A DNA stretch of 13,799 nt from Chitinophagaceae bacterium (GTDB lineage: Bacteria; Bacteroidota; Bacteroidia; Chitinophagales; Chitinophagaceae). Of this stretch, positions 1 through 9,500 are shown piece by piece. The notes under the pieces were generated by a model, which was not told the origin of the DNA, did not search any database, and was given only the letters and a program-made list of their open reading frames with translations. The translations under genes were made by a program, and so were the position numbers. The stretch is taken from positions 1 through 13,799 of the forward strand of contig JAGOUF010000014.1 in NCBI GenBank assembly GCA_018061385.1, written 5' to 3'. Each line of letters starts with the position of its first letter. The stretch's first letter is position 1.

Positions 1-2589
1 ATTGATGGAGAATGGGGTTTAGGTATGCGTTTAGATAGTGTAATTAATTTTCCTCGCCAATTAATGATGGGTGCAGTTGCCGATGCTTCAATTATTTATG
101 ATTTTGGCAAAGCAGTTGGAGAACAATGTAAAAGAATTGGTATTCAGGTAAACTATGCTCCAGATATTGATATTAATAACAACCCAGATAATCCGGTAAT
201 TAATGATAGAAGTTTTGGAGAAGATAAATATAAAGTATCCATGTTTGGTGTACAATATATGAAAGGAATGCAAGACGTAGGTGTTATGGCATGTGCAAAA
301 CACTTTCCTGGTCATGGCGACGTAAGTGTAGATTCTCACTACGATTTACCAGTCATCAACAAATCACGAGCAGAGTTGGATAGTTTAGAATTGTTTCCTT
401 TTAGAGAATTAATAAAAGCAGGTGTAGGAAGTATGATGATTGCTCATTTATACATTCCTTCCATCGATTCAACAGCCAATCAGGCAACATCACTTTCAAA
501 GAAAAATGTAACAGGGATTTTAAGAAATGAATTGGGTTACGAAGGATTAACTTTTACCGATGCATTAGAAATGAAAGGGGTAGCAAAATTTTATCCAAGT
601 GGAGAAGCAGCAGTACAAAGCTTAATTGCAGGCAATGATATGTTGTGTTTACCTGGCGATGTACCCAACGCAATTCAAAAAATAGTACAAGCTATAGCAG
701 TAGGAAAACTTACTTGGGCCGATATTGACAATAAAGTGTATAAAGTATTGTTAAGCAAATTTCATTTAGGCTTAAACAATGTTGAAGAAATTAAAATTGA
801 AAATATTACCGCCGATTTAAATGCTTCTACCAATATAATTCGTAAAAAATTAAGTGAGCAAGCATTAACTTTATTAAGGTTAAGCAATCCTAAATTACTA
901 CCCAATCATAGCAAAAAGAAAGTAGCATTTGTTGGTATTGGCATTAATCAAATGAACACTTTTGCAGCAGAAGTAAAAGAAGCATTTAATGCAAAAATAT
1001 TTTTGATGGATTATAAAGATTCTACTTCTCTTGAATCTTTAAAAAAGAAATTAAAACGTAAATACAAAACCATCATTGTTGGTATACATGCTTATAGTAG
1101 AAGGCCAGCCAATAATTATGGCATGAGTAAAGATGCAGTTGAATTAATTAAGTATTTGGGCGAAAAAGACAATGCCATCATCTTCGATTTTGGTAATCCT
1201 TATGCCATTAGAAATTTTTGCGATGTAAAAAATTTAGTAGCTTGTTACGAGGATGATAATTTAATACATGTTGCTGCAGCTAACTTATTGCAAGCAAAAC
1301 TTATTGCAAAAGGAAAATTACCTGTTACTGTTTGCAGCGATTTAAAATTTGGCGATGGAATTACAGCCAACTATTATTTTCCATATACTCAACCAGAAAA
1401 AGTAGGCTTAAGTAGCGAAAAGCTTTCAACCATTGATACCATTGCATTGCATGCCATTGAAAAAGGTGCAGCTCCTGGCATGGTAGTGTTAGTTGCTAAA
1501 GATGGTAAAGTAGCTTATGAAAAAGCATTTGGCTATACCAACTTCGATAACCAAGAAGCAGTAAATAATGATATGTTGTATGATCTTGCATCTGTAACAA
1601 AAATTTCGGCAACAACAGTCGCAATAATGAAATTGTATGAAGAAGGAAAAGTAGATTTAGAAAAAACATTGGGCGATTATATTGATTGGACAAAAGGAAC
1701 AGACAAGGCACCGCTTAAAGTAAAAGATATTTTGTTACATCAAGCAGGGTTATATCCTTTTATTCCATTTTATAAAGAAGCCATTGATAGTAATACCGGC
1801 AAACCATTAGATTTTTTTTTTAGCAAACAAAAAGCTCCACAATTCAATTATAGAGTAGCAGAAGATTTGTATTTAAAAAACAATTATAGAGATACTTTAT
1901 ACAAAAGAATTGCTACTAGTAAATTAGCCAGTCATGGTAAATACGTGTACAGTGATAATGATTTTATTTTTTTAGCATTAATTGCTGAAGCTGTAACAGG
2001 CAAACCATTTGATGAATATGTGAGAGAGCAGTTTTATGAACCCTTAAATATGGTTACTACAACTTATAAACCAAGAGAAAGATTTGAGTTAAATAATATT
2101 GTACCAACCGAAACAGAAAAGCATTTTCGTATGCAGCAAATACATGGCGATGTACATGATGAAGGAGCTGCAATGTTTGGTGGTGTTGCTGGCCATGCAG
2201 GATTATTTAGTAACGCTTACGATTTAGCACAACTCTATCAAATGCTATTAAACGGTGGTACATTAAATGGAAAACAATTCTTAAAAAAAGAAACTATTGA
2301 AAAATTTACTAGCTATCAAAGCGATATTAGTAGAAGAGGGTTGGGTTTTGATAAACCAGAAAAAGACAATGCCACTCGTAAAGAAGCATATCCAAGCAAA
2401 AGTGCATCTGCACAAACCTTTGGGCATACTGGTTTTACAGGTATTTGTGTTTGGGTAGATCCTCAGTATAAATTGATTTATATTTTTCTTTCTAACCGTG
2501 TTACGCCAACTCGTAATAACAATAAGTTAGGACAATTAAATGTTCGTCCAAATATTCAAGAGGCCATTTACAGTGCAATTATTCAATAA
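1..2589 (+). CDS. GH3 beta-N-acetylhexosaminidase-like / class C serine hydrolase fusion (5' partial)
   Basis: The reading frame is open to base 1 (it begins IDGEWGLGMR, a normal internal GH3 segment), so the start and any signal peptide lie upstream. Residues are numbered from the Met at base 25. The first ~255 residues are a GH3 barrel of the NagZ type: KHFPGHG at 92-98, the Asp-Ser-His acid/base dyad motif at 103-105, and the TDALEMKG nucleophile motif with Asp179. Residues ~285-430 resemble the GH3 C-terminal alpha/beta domain. Residues ~450-854 form a beta-lactamase-fold serine hydrolase with SVTK (Ser523, Lys526), YSD at 642-644 in the YxN position and HTG at 801-803 in the KTG position. 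Family knowledge suggests release of GlcNAc or anhydro-muropeptide units by the first domain. The second domain could be an esterase, amidase or D-Ala peptidase, and its substrate cannot be read from sequence. Such fusions occur in Bacteroidota. A periplasmic or surface location in wall turnover is inference. The gene converges with the kinase gene. Confidence 0.93.
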   Translation: MDGEWGLGMRLDSVINFPRQLMMGAVADASIIYDFGKAVGEQCKRIGIQVNYAPDIDINNNPDNPVINDRSFGEDKYKVSMFGVQYMKGMQDVGVMACAKHFPGHGDVSVDSHYDLPVINKSRAELDSLELFPFRELIKAGVGSMMIAHLYIPSIDSTANQATSLSKKNVTGILRNELGYEGLTFTDALEMKGVAKFYPSGEAAVQSLIAGNDMLCLPGDVPNAIQKIVQAIAVGKLTWADIDNKVYKVLLSKFHLGLNNVEEIKIENITADLNASTNIIRKKLSEQALTLLRLSNPKLLPNHSKKKVAFVGIGINQMNTFAAEVKEAFNAKIFLMDYKDSTSLESLKKKLKRKYKTIIVGIHAYSRRPANNYGMSKDAVELIKYLGEKDNAIIFDFGNPYAIRNFCDVKNLVACYEDDNLIHVAAANLLQAKLIAKGKLPVTVCSDLKFGDGITANYYFPYTQPEKVGLSSEKLSTIDTIALHAIEKGAAPGMVVLVAKDGKVAYEKAFGYTNFDNQEAVNNDMLYDLASVTKISATTVAIMKLYEEGKVDLEKTLGDYIDWTKGTDKAPLKVKDILLHQAGLYPFIPFYKEAIDSNTGKPLDFFFSKQKAPQFNYRVAEDLYLKNNYRDTLYKRIATSKLASHGKYVYSDNDFIFLALIAEAVTGKPFDEYVREQFYEPLNMVTTTYKPRERFELNNIVPTETEKHFRMQQIHGDVHDEGAAMFGGVAGHAGLFSNAYDLAQLYQMLLNGGTLNGKQFLKKETIEKFTSYQSDISRRGLGFDKPEKDNATRKEAYPSKSASAQTFGHTGFTGICVWVDPQYKLIYIFLSNRVTPTRNNNKLGQLNVRPNIQEAIYSAIIQ

Positions 2590-2623
2590 CAATTAACGTA
2601 TTTTCTTCTTTTAAAAAGGGGTA

Positions 2624-2657
2624 TAAAAAAAGCTATGCAATTTACACTGCATAGCTT
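2624..2657 (-). terminator. Intrinsic terminator after the sensor kinase gene
   Basis: A perfect 10-bp stem (2630-2639 pairing with 2648-2657, arm AAGCTATGCA) encloses an 8-nt loop. Read on the minus strand, the hairpin runs straight into a run of T (the A-run at 2624-2630 on the plus strand). This fits termination of the minus-strand kinase transcript, about 130 nt past its stop codon. On the plus strand there is no T-run after the hairpin, so it would be a poor intrinsic terminator for the converging GH3 gene. Confidence 0.75.
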
Positions 2658-2784
2658 AGGTTACTTCAATCCCCCAATTGAAAGTTCTACAAAACTAAGT
2701 TTTTTGTATACTTCCAACCAAGAAAAGTTTGTAAAATGTAGCTTTAAATCTGTGAACTGTATTTTTAGGAGTTACTTTGCCAAA

Positions 2785-5700
2785 CTACTCATTGTTAGCT
2801 TTTATTAATGGAATACAAACGGTTACTTTTGTTCCTAACGCATTGCCCATTGAATTGTATAAATCTTCAAAACTAACAGCAATATTAGATTTTCTTCCAT
2901 AGTTTAAAAGTTCTAGTCTGCGTTGTGTTGCACCTGTTGCAAAACTGGTATGATGCTTTCTTCTCAAGCTATTAATTTCCTTAGATTTTTCTCTACCAAT
3001 ACCATTGTCTTCAATTGTACAAATGAGTGTGTCGTTATCTGTAGAAAGAAAATTAATGTCTAACTTTTTTAATCCTTGTCTGTGCAATAAACCATGTTTT
3101 ACTGCATTTTCAACATAGGGTTGAATAATCATTGCTGGGATTCTAATAGACAATAAATTTTCTACCTCATTTGCATGAATGGCATAGGTAAAATTTTTTT
3201 CAAATCTTAAATTTTCCAATTCTAAATATAAATTTAAAATTTTAAGCTCATCGTCTAAACTAATGGTTTCTTTAGTACTTAAATCCAATGTTAAACGCAT
3301 TAAATCGGCAAATTTTCCTAAATAAAAGTTGGCTTGTTTCTTCTCATTTAAAATAATAAATTCTTGAATAGAGTTTAAAGCATTAAACATAAAATGAGGA
3401 TTCATTTGAGCTTTTAATGCACTTAATTGTGAGTTGCGTAAAGCTTCTTGTGTGATTGCTTGTTGTATTTTTTCGTTGTTCTTTTTTGTTAAATATTTAT
3501 TTTGAAATTTAAACAATACATAAATAATGCATAACAATAAAAAAGAAACAGTAACAAAAAACCATGTTTGCAACCACCATGGTTTTAATATTTCGAATGA
3601 TTGTTTTATTGGATTACTTAATGTTCCATCTATATGATTTACTCTACATTCAAACGTATAATTACCAGAAGGTAAACTTGTAAAATGTATAATATTATTA
3701 TTCGCCGATTGTTTTACCCAATTTGTATCAATTCCCATTATTCTATACTCATAAGAAAAACTGTTTCTGCTTTTTAACGATGTTCCCAATACTTCAAATG
3801 CAATGTTTTTGGCATTGTAAGAAATTTTAGGATTTGATAAGTATGTGTAAACTGAATCACTACTACTAAAACTTATGAGTGATAGAGTAGGGCTTATTTT
3901 ATTGGTAATATTGATGTTTGTAGGAAAATATTGTAAACCCTTTGAGGTAGATAAGTATGTTGTTTTATTTACAATTTCAATATCAAAAACTTCGTTTGAT
4001 AATAAACCTGTTGAAGTTGTAAAATTGCTAAATTGGTTGTTGCTATAATCAAATCTTTGAACACCTTTTGATGTAATTATCCATAAATATTTATCATAAG
4101 GAATCATCTTTTTTATTCTGTTACTCAGCAAACCACTTTCTGTTGTAAAACGAGTTATAATTTTTTTATTTTGAACAAAGTATATTCCATGCTCAATTGT
4201 TCCAATACAGATAATTCCGTTACTCAATTGCTGAAAACAAGTTGATGTAATAGGCATATTTAAAACATTATCATAGAATTTAAATTCTTTTTTATTGGTA
4301 AAATACTTTGTACCGTCTGAAAATCCACACCATAGTGTACTGTCTTTTTCATCGTACCAAATGCAACGAGATCTTTGATTGGATAAGTTGTAACTATTAT
4401 AAAAAGCATTGCTTTGGTTGTCAAATTCTGTAACTAATTTGTTGGAAACCTTAAATTCATTTTCAATTTTTTCTTTTTTAATTGTATTGCCTTCAAAACT
4501 AGCTTGTAATATTACACCTGCCGAAAACAAAACGCCATCTTTTCTTAAATAAAAATCTTTAGGTGCACTTAGCAGTTTTGTATATTTTTTTGTAGAATTT
4601 TTATAAATAAAAAAAGAATTTTTATAAAAATAGAGCTCTTGTTTTTTTTCATTATAAATCATGGAAAGTACATCTCTTACTTCGCCTGTATTTAAACGTT
4701 TAGCTACTTTATTTTTTTCTATATCTATTTCCAATAACTCATTGCCATTGCTTGCAACAAACAAAATATTTTTCTTATTGCTACTCAGTAAACCAAGATT
4801 TGTGGGTTCTAAATTTAGCTGCTGTTTATTAAAAAATAGAATTTGTAAATTGGGAATTTGGTACAAGCCATTTTTTAATGTTGTAAACCAATAGCTGCCT
4901 TCTGTGTCTCTAAAAATACTAGATACAGCTTCGTTTTTAAAAAATGAATTTTCTAAATACAAAACATTGTTTTTTTCTTTAAACCAGAAGCATCCGTTAT
5001 AAGTGCCAATGAATACATTGCCTTCATCGTCATCAAAAACAGTAATCGGATAAATATTTAATTTTCTCAGTTCTGCAGATATTGGATGAGCAATTAATTG
5101 ATTGTCTAGGTACTGAAATATTGATGGGTTTAGATCAAATGGACTTTGCCTTTGTATACCCCAACTTGTTTTATTCTTTTTTGATTTGAACAATAGAAAT
5201 GAGTTGGTTACCATTTTTTGAATAGGAATACTGTTACTGCCAACAATAGGAACACTTGTTGTTTTTTTGTTTTTTAGTTCAAAAATTTTTCCTGCAATTG
5301 GGTTTGTAAAAAACAAATTGCCATTAGAACTTATAGTAATAGAACGTTTATAGGTCGTGTCGTCCAATAGTTTTTCAAATTGATGTGTTTGAACATTAAA
5401 GCTATAAATAGGGTTGTTGTTATTGGAAATAATGATTCTTTTTCTATCAACAACCATTTCAATTAATTGTCCATTGTGATACTTTTCCCAAGGTTTAAAA
5501 ATTTTTAAAGTATCGTTTTGTATGTATAGTATTTGCCCACTAAAATTGTGGCACCAAATTGTGCCAAATTCATCTTCTTGTATTTCTGTAATACTAGCAC
5601 CCAATTGCTTACTATTGGTATACAATTTAAATTCAATACCATTGTAACGTATTAATCCAGCTTCACTTCCAATCCATAAAAGTCCTTTGCTATCTTGCAT

Positions 5701-5829
5701 TACAGAGTACAACTCGTTTGACGGAAGTCCGTTACCAATTTCATGTTGTATGTAAACAGGAATTTGTGCTTGTGTTTTTACACTTACAAAAAGTAAAACA
5801 AAAAAAAGCGTTTTTTTAAATAAACCCAT
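2785..5829 (-). CDS. Two-component sensor histidine kinase, propeller + Y_Y_Y + LytS-type kinase
   Basis: This is an inner-membrane sensor of about 1014 residues. A signal peptide (MGLFKKTLFF..., likely cut after TQA near residue 21) is followed by a long periplasmic region. That region carries repeated beta-propeller blades of the two-component-regulator type, with recurring signatures such as GLLWIGSEAGL, GSYWFTTLKNGL and YLWIITSKGV. A Y_Y_Y-type Ig-like domain (SYEYRIMGIDTNW...) precedes one membrane segment at ~749-775. The cytoplasmic part is a LytS/YehU-type histidine kinase with phospho-acceptor motif NPHFMFNALN (His812), ATP-binding N box PYVENAVKHG (Asn908) and G box EDNGIG (Asp941). 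I chose the ATG at 5829. A TTG at 5847 would add six residues ahead of an otherwise normal signal peptide. This family normally signals to a LytTR-type response regulator, but none is in the window. The YciO-like gene lies 70 bp upstream on the same strand, so co-transcription is possible. The ligand is unknown. Confidence 0.95.
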   Translation of the reverse strand: MGLFKKTLFFVLLFVSVKTQAQIPVYIQHEIGNGLPSNELYSVMQDSKGLLWIGSEAGLIRYNGIEFKLYTNSKQLGASITEIQEDEFGTIWCHNFSGQILYIQNDTLKIFKPWEKYHNGQLIEMVVDRKRIIISNNNNPIYSFNVQTHQFEKLLDDTTYKRSITISSNGNLFFTNPIAGKIFELKNKKTTSVPIVGSNSIPIQKMVTNSFLLFKSKKNKTSWGIQRQSPFDLNPSIFQYLDNQLIAHPISAELRKLNIYPITVFDDDEGNVFIGTYNGCFWFKEKNNVLYLENSFFKNEAVSSIFRDTEGSYWFTTLKNGLYQIPNLQILFFNKQQLNLEPTNLGLLSSNKKNILFVASNGNELLEIDIEKNKVAKRLNTGEVRDVLSMIYNEKKQELYFYKNSFFIYKNSTKKYTKLLSAPKDFYLRKDGVLFSAGVILQASFEGNTIKKEKIENEFKVSNKLVTEFDNQSNAFYNSYNLSNQRSRCIWYDEKDSTLWCGFSDGTKYFTNKKEFKFYDNVLNMPITSTCFQQLSNGIICIGTIEHGIYFVQNKKIITRFTTESGLLSNRIKKMIPYDKYLWIITSKGVQRFDYSNNQFSNFTTSTGLLSNEVFDIEIVNKTTYLSTSKGLQYFPTNINITNKISPTLSLISFSSSDSVYTYLSNPKISYNAKNIAFEVLGTSLKSRNSFSYEYRIMGIDTNWVKQSANNNIIHFTSLPSGNYTFECRVNHIDGTLSNPIKQSFEILKPWWLQTWFFVTVSFLLLCIIYVLFKFQNKYLTKKNNEKIQQAITQEALRNSQLSALKAQMNPHFMFNALNSIQEFIILNEKKQANFYLGKFADLMRLTLDLSTKETISLDDELKILNLYLELENLRFEKNFTYAIHANEVENLLSIRIPAMIIQPYVENAVKHGLLHRQGLKKLDINFLSTDNDTLICTIEDNGIGREKSKEINSLRRKHHTSFATGATQRRLELLNYGRKSNIAVSFEDLYNSMGNALGTKVTVCIPLIKANNE

Positions 5830-5899
5830 ATTACAAAAAGTATACAAATAGTAAAGTAGCTATAAATATAATAGTTAAATGAGTATTGTAAAAAGATGC

Positions 5900-6508
5900 T
5901 TATTCGTTCCAATCGCCTAGGCCAAGTCTTACCAATTCATAAGGGTCTTTTGTACAATCAATTATAGTAGATGGAATCATACCTCCAATTCCTCCATTTA
6001 CAACTATATCTACTCTTGATTTAAAATTTTCGTAAATCAGTTCAGGGTCGGTATACTCTTCAACCATTTCACCTGGCAAAGAAGCTGAAAGAAGCGGATG
6101 CCCCAATTCTTGAACTATGGTTCTAGCAATGTTATTATCTGGCACACGTAAACCAATGGTGTTTTTTTTGCTATTCAATATTTTAGGTACTTCTTTACTT
6201 GCTGGTAAAATAAAAGTGTATGGGCCAGGCAAATAAATTTTTAACATACGATACAGTGGAGTATCAATGCTTTTGGTGTATTTACTTAAATCGCTTAAAT
6301 CGTTACAAATAAAACTTAGTTGAGCTTTTTGTGGATCTATATTTTTTATTTGTGCAATTTTTTCAATGGCTTTATGATTGAAAATATTACAACCTAAACC
6401 ATAAATGGTATCAGTTGGATAAATTATAACGCCCCCACTTAATAAACATTCAATAACTGTTCTAACGTTTCTTGGGTTGGGATTATCTGGATGTATGTGC
6501 AATAACAT
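5900..6508 (-). CDS. YciO-type protein of the Sua5/YciO/YrdC (threonylcarbamoyl-AMP synthase) family
   Basis: The protein is a single-domain cytosolic product of 202 residues. It is alignable along its length with E. coli YciO (about 206 residues, compared from memory). Shared points are the N-terminal IHPDNP, the nucleotide/substrate-binding strand GGVIIYPTDTIYGLGC, YLPGPYTFILPAS, KNTIGLRVPDN, LLSASLPG, and a final VRLGLGDW segment. The family includes the enzymes that make threonylcarbamoyl-AMP from threonine, bicarbonate and ATP for the t6A37 tRNA modification. The YciO branch is less well characterised than TsaC/Sua5, and the C-terminal Sua5 domain is absent. It may be a second paralogue rather than the essential t6A enzyme, which would have to be checked in the rest of the genome. 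Start MLLHIHPDNP fits the family N-terminus exactly. It lies after a strong terminator and 70 bp ahead of the kinase gene, so it may begin a two-gene transcript. Confidence 0.93.
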   Translation of the reverse strand: MLLHIHPDNPNPRNVRTVIECLLSGGVIIYPTDTIYGLGCNIFNHKAIEKIAQIKNIDPQKAQLSFICNDLSDLSKYTKSIDTPLYRMLKIYLPGPYTFILPASKEVPKILNSKKNTIGLRVPDNNIARTIVQELGHPLLSASLPGEMVEEYTDPELIYENFKSRVDIVVNGGIGGMIPSTIIDCTKDPYELVRLGLGDWNE

Positions 6509-6512
6509 GTTG

Positions 6513-6520
6513 CAAATTTA
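6513..6520 (-). promoter_or_regulatory. Possible Bacteroidota -7 box ahead of the YciO-like gene
   Basis: On the minus strand these bases read TAAATTTG, an exact match to the TAnnTTTG -7 element known from Bacteroidota. It sits between the terminator of the T9SS gene and the YciO-like start, where a promoter is expected. Only four bases separate it from the ATG, so transcription would begin at or near the start codon and give a leaderless or nearly leaderless message. I do not see a well-placed -33 TTTG. A chance match in AT-rich DNA is quite possible. Confidence 0.3.
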
Positions 6521-6536
6521 CCAAACATTTTTTTGT

Positions 6537-6575
6537 AAATAAAAAAGCCAACTATTGCATTAATAGTTGGCTTTT
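6537..6575 (-). terminator. Strong intrinsic terminator after the T9SS repeat-protein gene
   Basis: A perfect 14-bp stem (6543-6556 pairing with 6562-6575) encloses a 5-nt loop. Its core is GCCAACTATT/AATAGTTGGC. Read on the minus strand, the 3' arm ends in CTTTT and continues as TTATTT, a classic U-rich tail. It lies just after the stop codon of the T9SS gene (6589) and before the YciO-like gene. It therefore probably closes the upstream transcription unit. Confidence 0.85.
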
Positions 6576-6588
6576 AAAAAATGTAATT

Positions 6589-9500
6589 TTATTGTTTAGA
6601 TAGCTTAAAATATTGCTGCTCGTTATGGCTAATTATTTTTACAATATACATACCATTGGTTAAATATTGAATGGGTATTTGTACTGTTGAATTTGTTACA
6701 ATATAACTAGCTATTTGTTTGCCACTTAAGCTAATAATTTGAACAGTAGTTGGATTAATAATACTTGCTGTTGATTTTATTTGTATGAAATTGCTTGCAG
6801 GATTTGGATAAATAATAATTTCATTTTTTGTGCTACCTAATTTTATTTTTTTAGTAGAACAAATAATTGTGGCTTGATTGTTTTTATCTATTTGCTTTAA
6901 ACGATAATACAATACTTCATTAATTGTAGCAGCAATATCTGTATAACTATATTGGTTATTTGAACTGCCATTTTGATTTGCAGTTACAAATGCAATTGTA
7001 TTAAAATTAATGCCATTGGTGCTTCTTTCTATTTCAAATCCTTTGTTGTTTATTTCATGTGAAGTATGCCAGTTTAATACAATTGATTTTTGTTTTTCTA
7101 CAACTGTAAATTGAGTACAATTAACAGGTAAAGCATTACTTGTATTTAATACTGTATTGCCTCCATGTATATATGCAGATGAGAAAGAAGGAAACTCAAA
7201 CACTAAATAATAATTTGTATCAATATTTCCCCAGGCAACTGGACTTAATAAAGCACCATTGTTACCACTAAGTATATTGGTACAATTGTTACTAGAAAAC
7301 TTACTTAGTTTTAAATTAGAAACTGCATTTGCGTCATTATTATCACCATCATTAGCAGCAACAAATTTTACCCATTCTGTTTTCGTAAAATAAATGGCTA
7401 CCTTAATGGGATTTGTTGGTTGTGTTTGAGGAACAATGGTAAAATTTCTATCCATGTATTCAACACCATTGGCATCTGTTCTTATTGGTGAATTGTTATT
7501 GGCAATAAAAACATCACTATTCACATTTCCCATTATTTCAGAATCGAAAATTGAATACACTAAACTTCCGTTTTTAGTTACTGTTAACCAATTTTGAGAG
7601 CCAGAAGAAACCAGCACTGTATTGCTTTGACAAGTACCTAAATTACCACTAAAAACGTTGGTAGTTGGTAATCCACCACTTACACTAATTGTAAATTGTG
7701 CAGTACTACCCAATGCAGGATTAAACCCAGCATTCATATCCCAAACCCTTATGTAGTATGTGTTTCCAATTGTAGCTACTAAACTATTACCAAAGCAACT
7801 AGCACTCGTTAAGTTACTATTCAATATTTCATAATTTAAAGATCCGCCAACGTTTGTAAGCAATACATTTACTTCGGTACTTTTTGCAATAAATTTATAC
7901 CAAACATCATTGTCGGTATTGCCAAAACAATTAACAGAAGTGCCAGTTGATCCTTCAATATTTCCAATGCTTGATATTGGTACTATATTGTGATTTATTG
8001 TAATTGCATTTATTGGCTCATCGTTCAATGGAGTATATAATTTACGTATAGAAATATCAAAATTTGCACCTTCTACATTGTTAAAACTTGTGGTGTACAT
8101 TCTTACATAATATGTTACGCCAATGCTTGTGTTGATTGATTGTCCACTGCTAATATATTCCTTACATGTAACAGAGTTTAAGTTATTGCAGCTACCACTA
8201 AATACTTGCATATTAATGGTGTTGTTGCTTATAAATGGGTAAGAAATATTTTGAATATCTATAACTGTTTTGGTAGTTGTAGCAGTAAACTTATACCATA
8301 CGTCTTGCACATTTACATCTGTTGGATTAAAGCAAGTGCCTGTATCTCTTAATGCACCAATTGTTGTTCCACTTGTCCAAGTATTTGTGTTATTATTCGA
8401 TTGAATTAAAGTAGTTGAGTTTACACACACATCATTTGAAGGAACTATTGGTGGTGTTGCTATACACAAAGCAAAAGTATCAGGAGAAATGCTTTGATAA
8501 ACTCTTATATAATATTGTTGACCAACCACTAAGGACGTGCTGTTAATACTTTGGTAGCCACAACGAATAGAAATTAAATTGGTGCAAGACCCACTAAATA
8601 ATTGTACATAATGATCGTTAGAAACACCAATGTTATAGCTAGTATTTGTAGCTGTAAATTTATACCAAACATCATAAACTGGAGCTACACCTGTACCACT
8701 GCAACGAGGCATACTTTCTGTTGCTGCAACAGTAGTTCCATTAGTTGTTTGTAAGCAATTAAAGTTTGTTGTTGTTGCAGTTATTGCATTAGAGCAATCG
8801 TTGTTGCTTGGTGGAGGTACATTGCTTACACAAACTTTAAATAAAACTCTACTGTTAGCATTGGCAGTATAAACTCTAAAATAATAAGTTGAACCTGACG
8901 TAAGTTCATTAACATCTAAAATATCCATGTTAATATTACAACCACTTTTTTCAATTAATCCAGTACAGCTTCCTTCGTAAACATCAATCACCATATTGGT
9001 AGATGTACCAACTACAGCTACAATATCGGACAACTGAATTCTATGTTGTGGTGCAGTTGCAGTAAACCTAAACCATACATCATCATCATTAAAAGTGCCA
9101 TTACATGCAGTTTGTAAAGATGCAGTTGCACCAAATGTGCTTGCTTGTAAAGGATTGCTGCAAGTAGTTGTTGTAGTTAATTGTATTGCGGTATTGCAAT
9201 TGTCGTTGGTGGCTTCTAAAGGCACAGTTAATACAGCAATATTGTAGCTAGTTCTGTTTTCTGGTAAATTGTTGTAAGCATAAATTCTATAAACTTCGCC
9301 AATGATAAGGTTGTTTAAAAGAACACTATCCGTTTCTCCACAAGCAATATTTACTTTTGACCCTGTTCCACAAATAGTTTGAGTAAATACTTTTGTTTCT
9401 AGGCCATTGTCGTTCCCAAAAGTACTTTGTTTGTTAAAGTATTTAATGATGTGTTTTGTAGCCGTAGCAGTAAAATTATAGTATAATCCATAAGCATCAG

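Noticed and set aside
88..1711. Minus-strand open frames at 88-339 and 1496-1711
   Set aside because: They are antisense to well-conserved GH3 and serine hydrolase motifs, with no domain of their own.
4661..4894. Plus-strand open frame of 77 codons
   Set aside because: It is antisense to propeller blades of the sensor kinase and has no recognisable motif.
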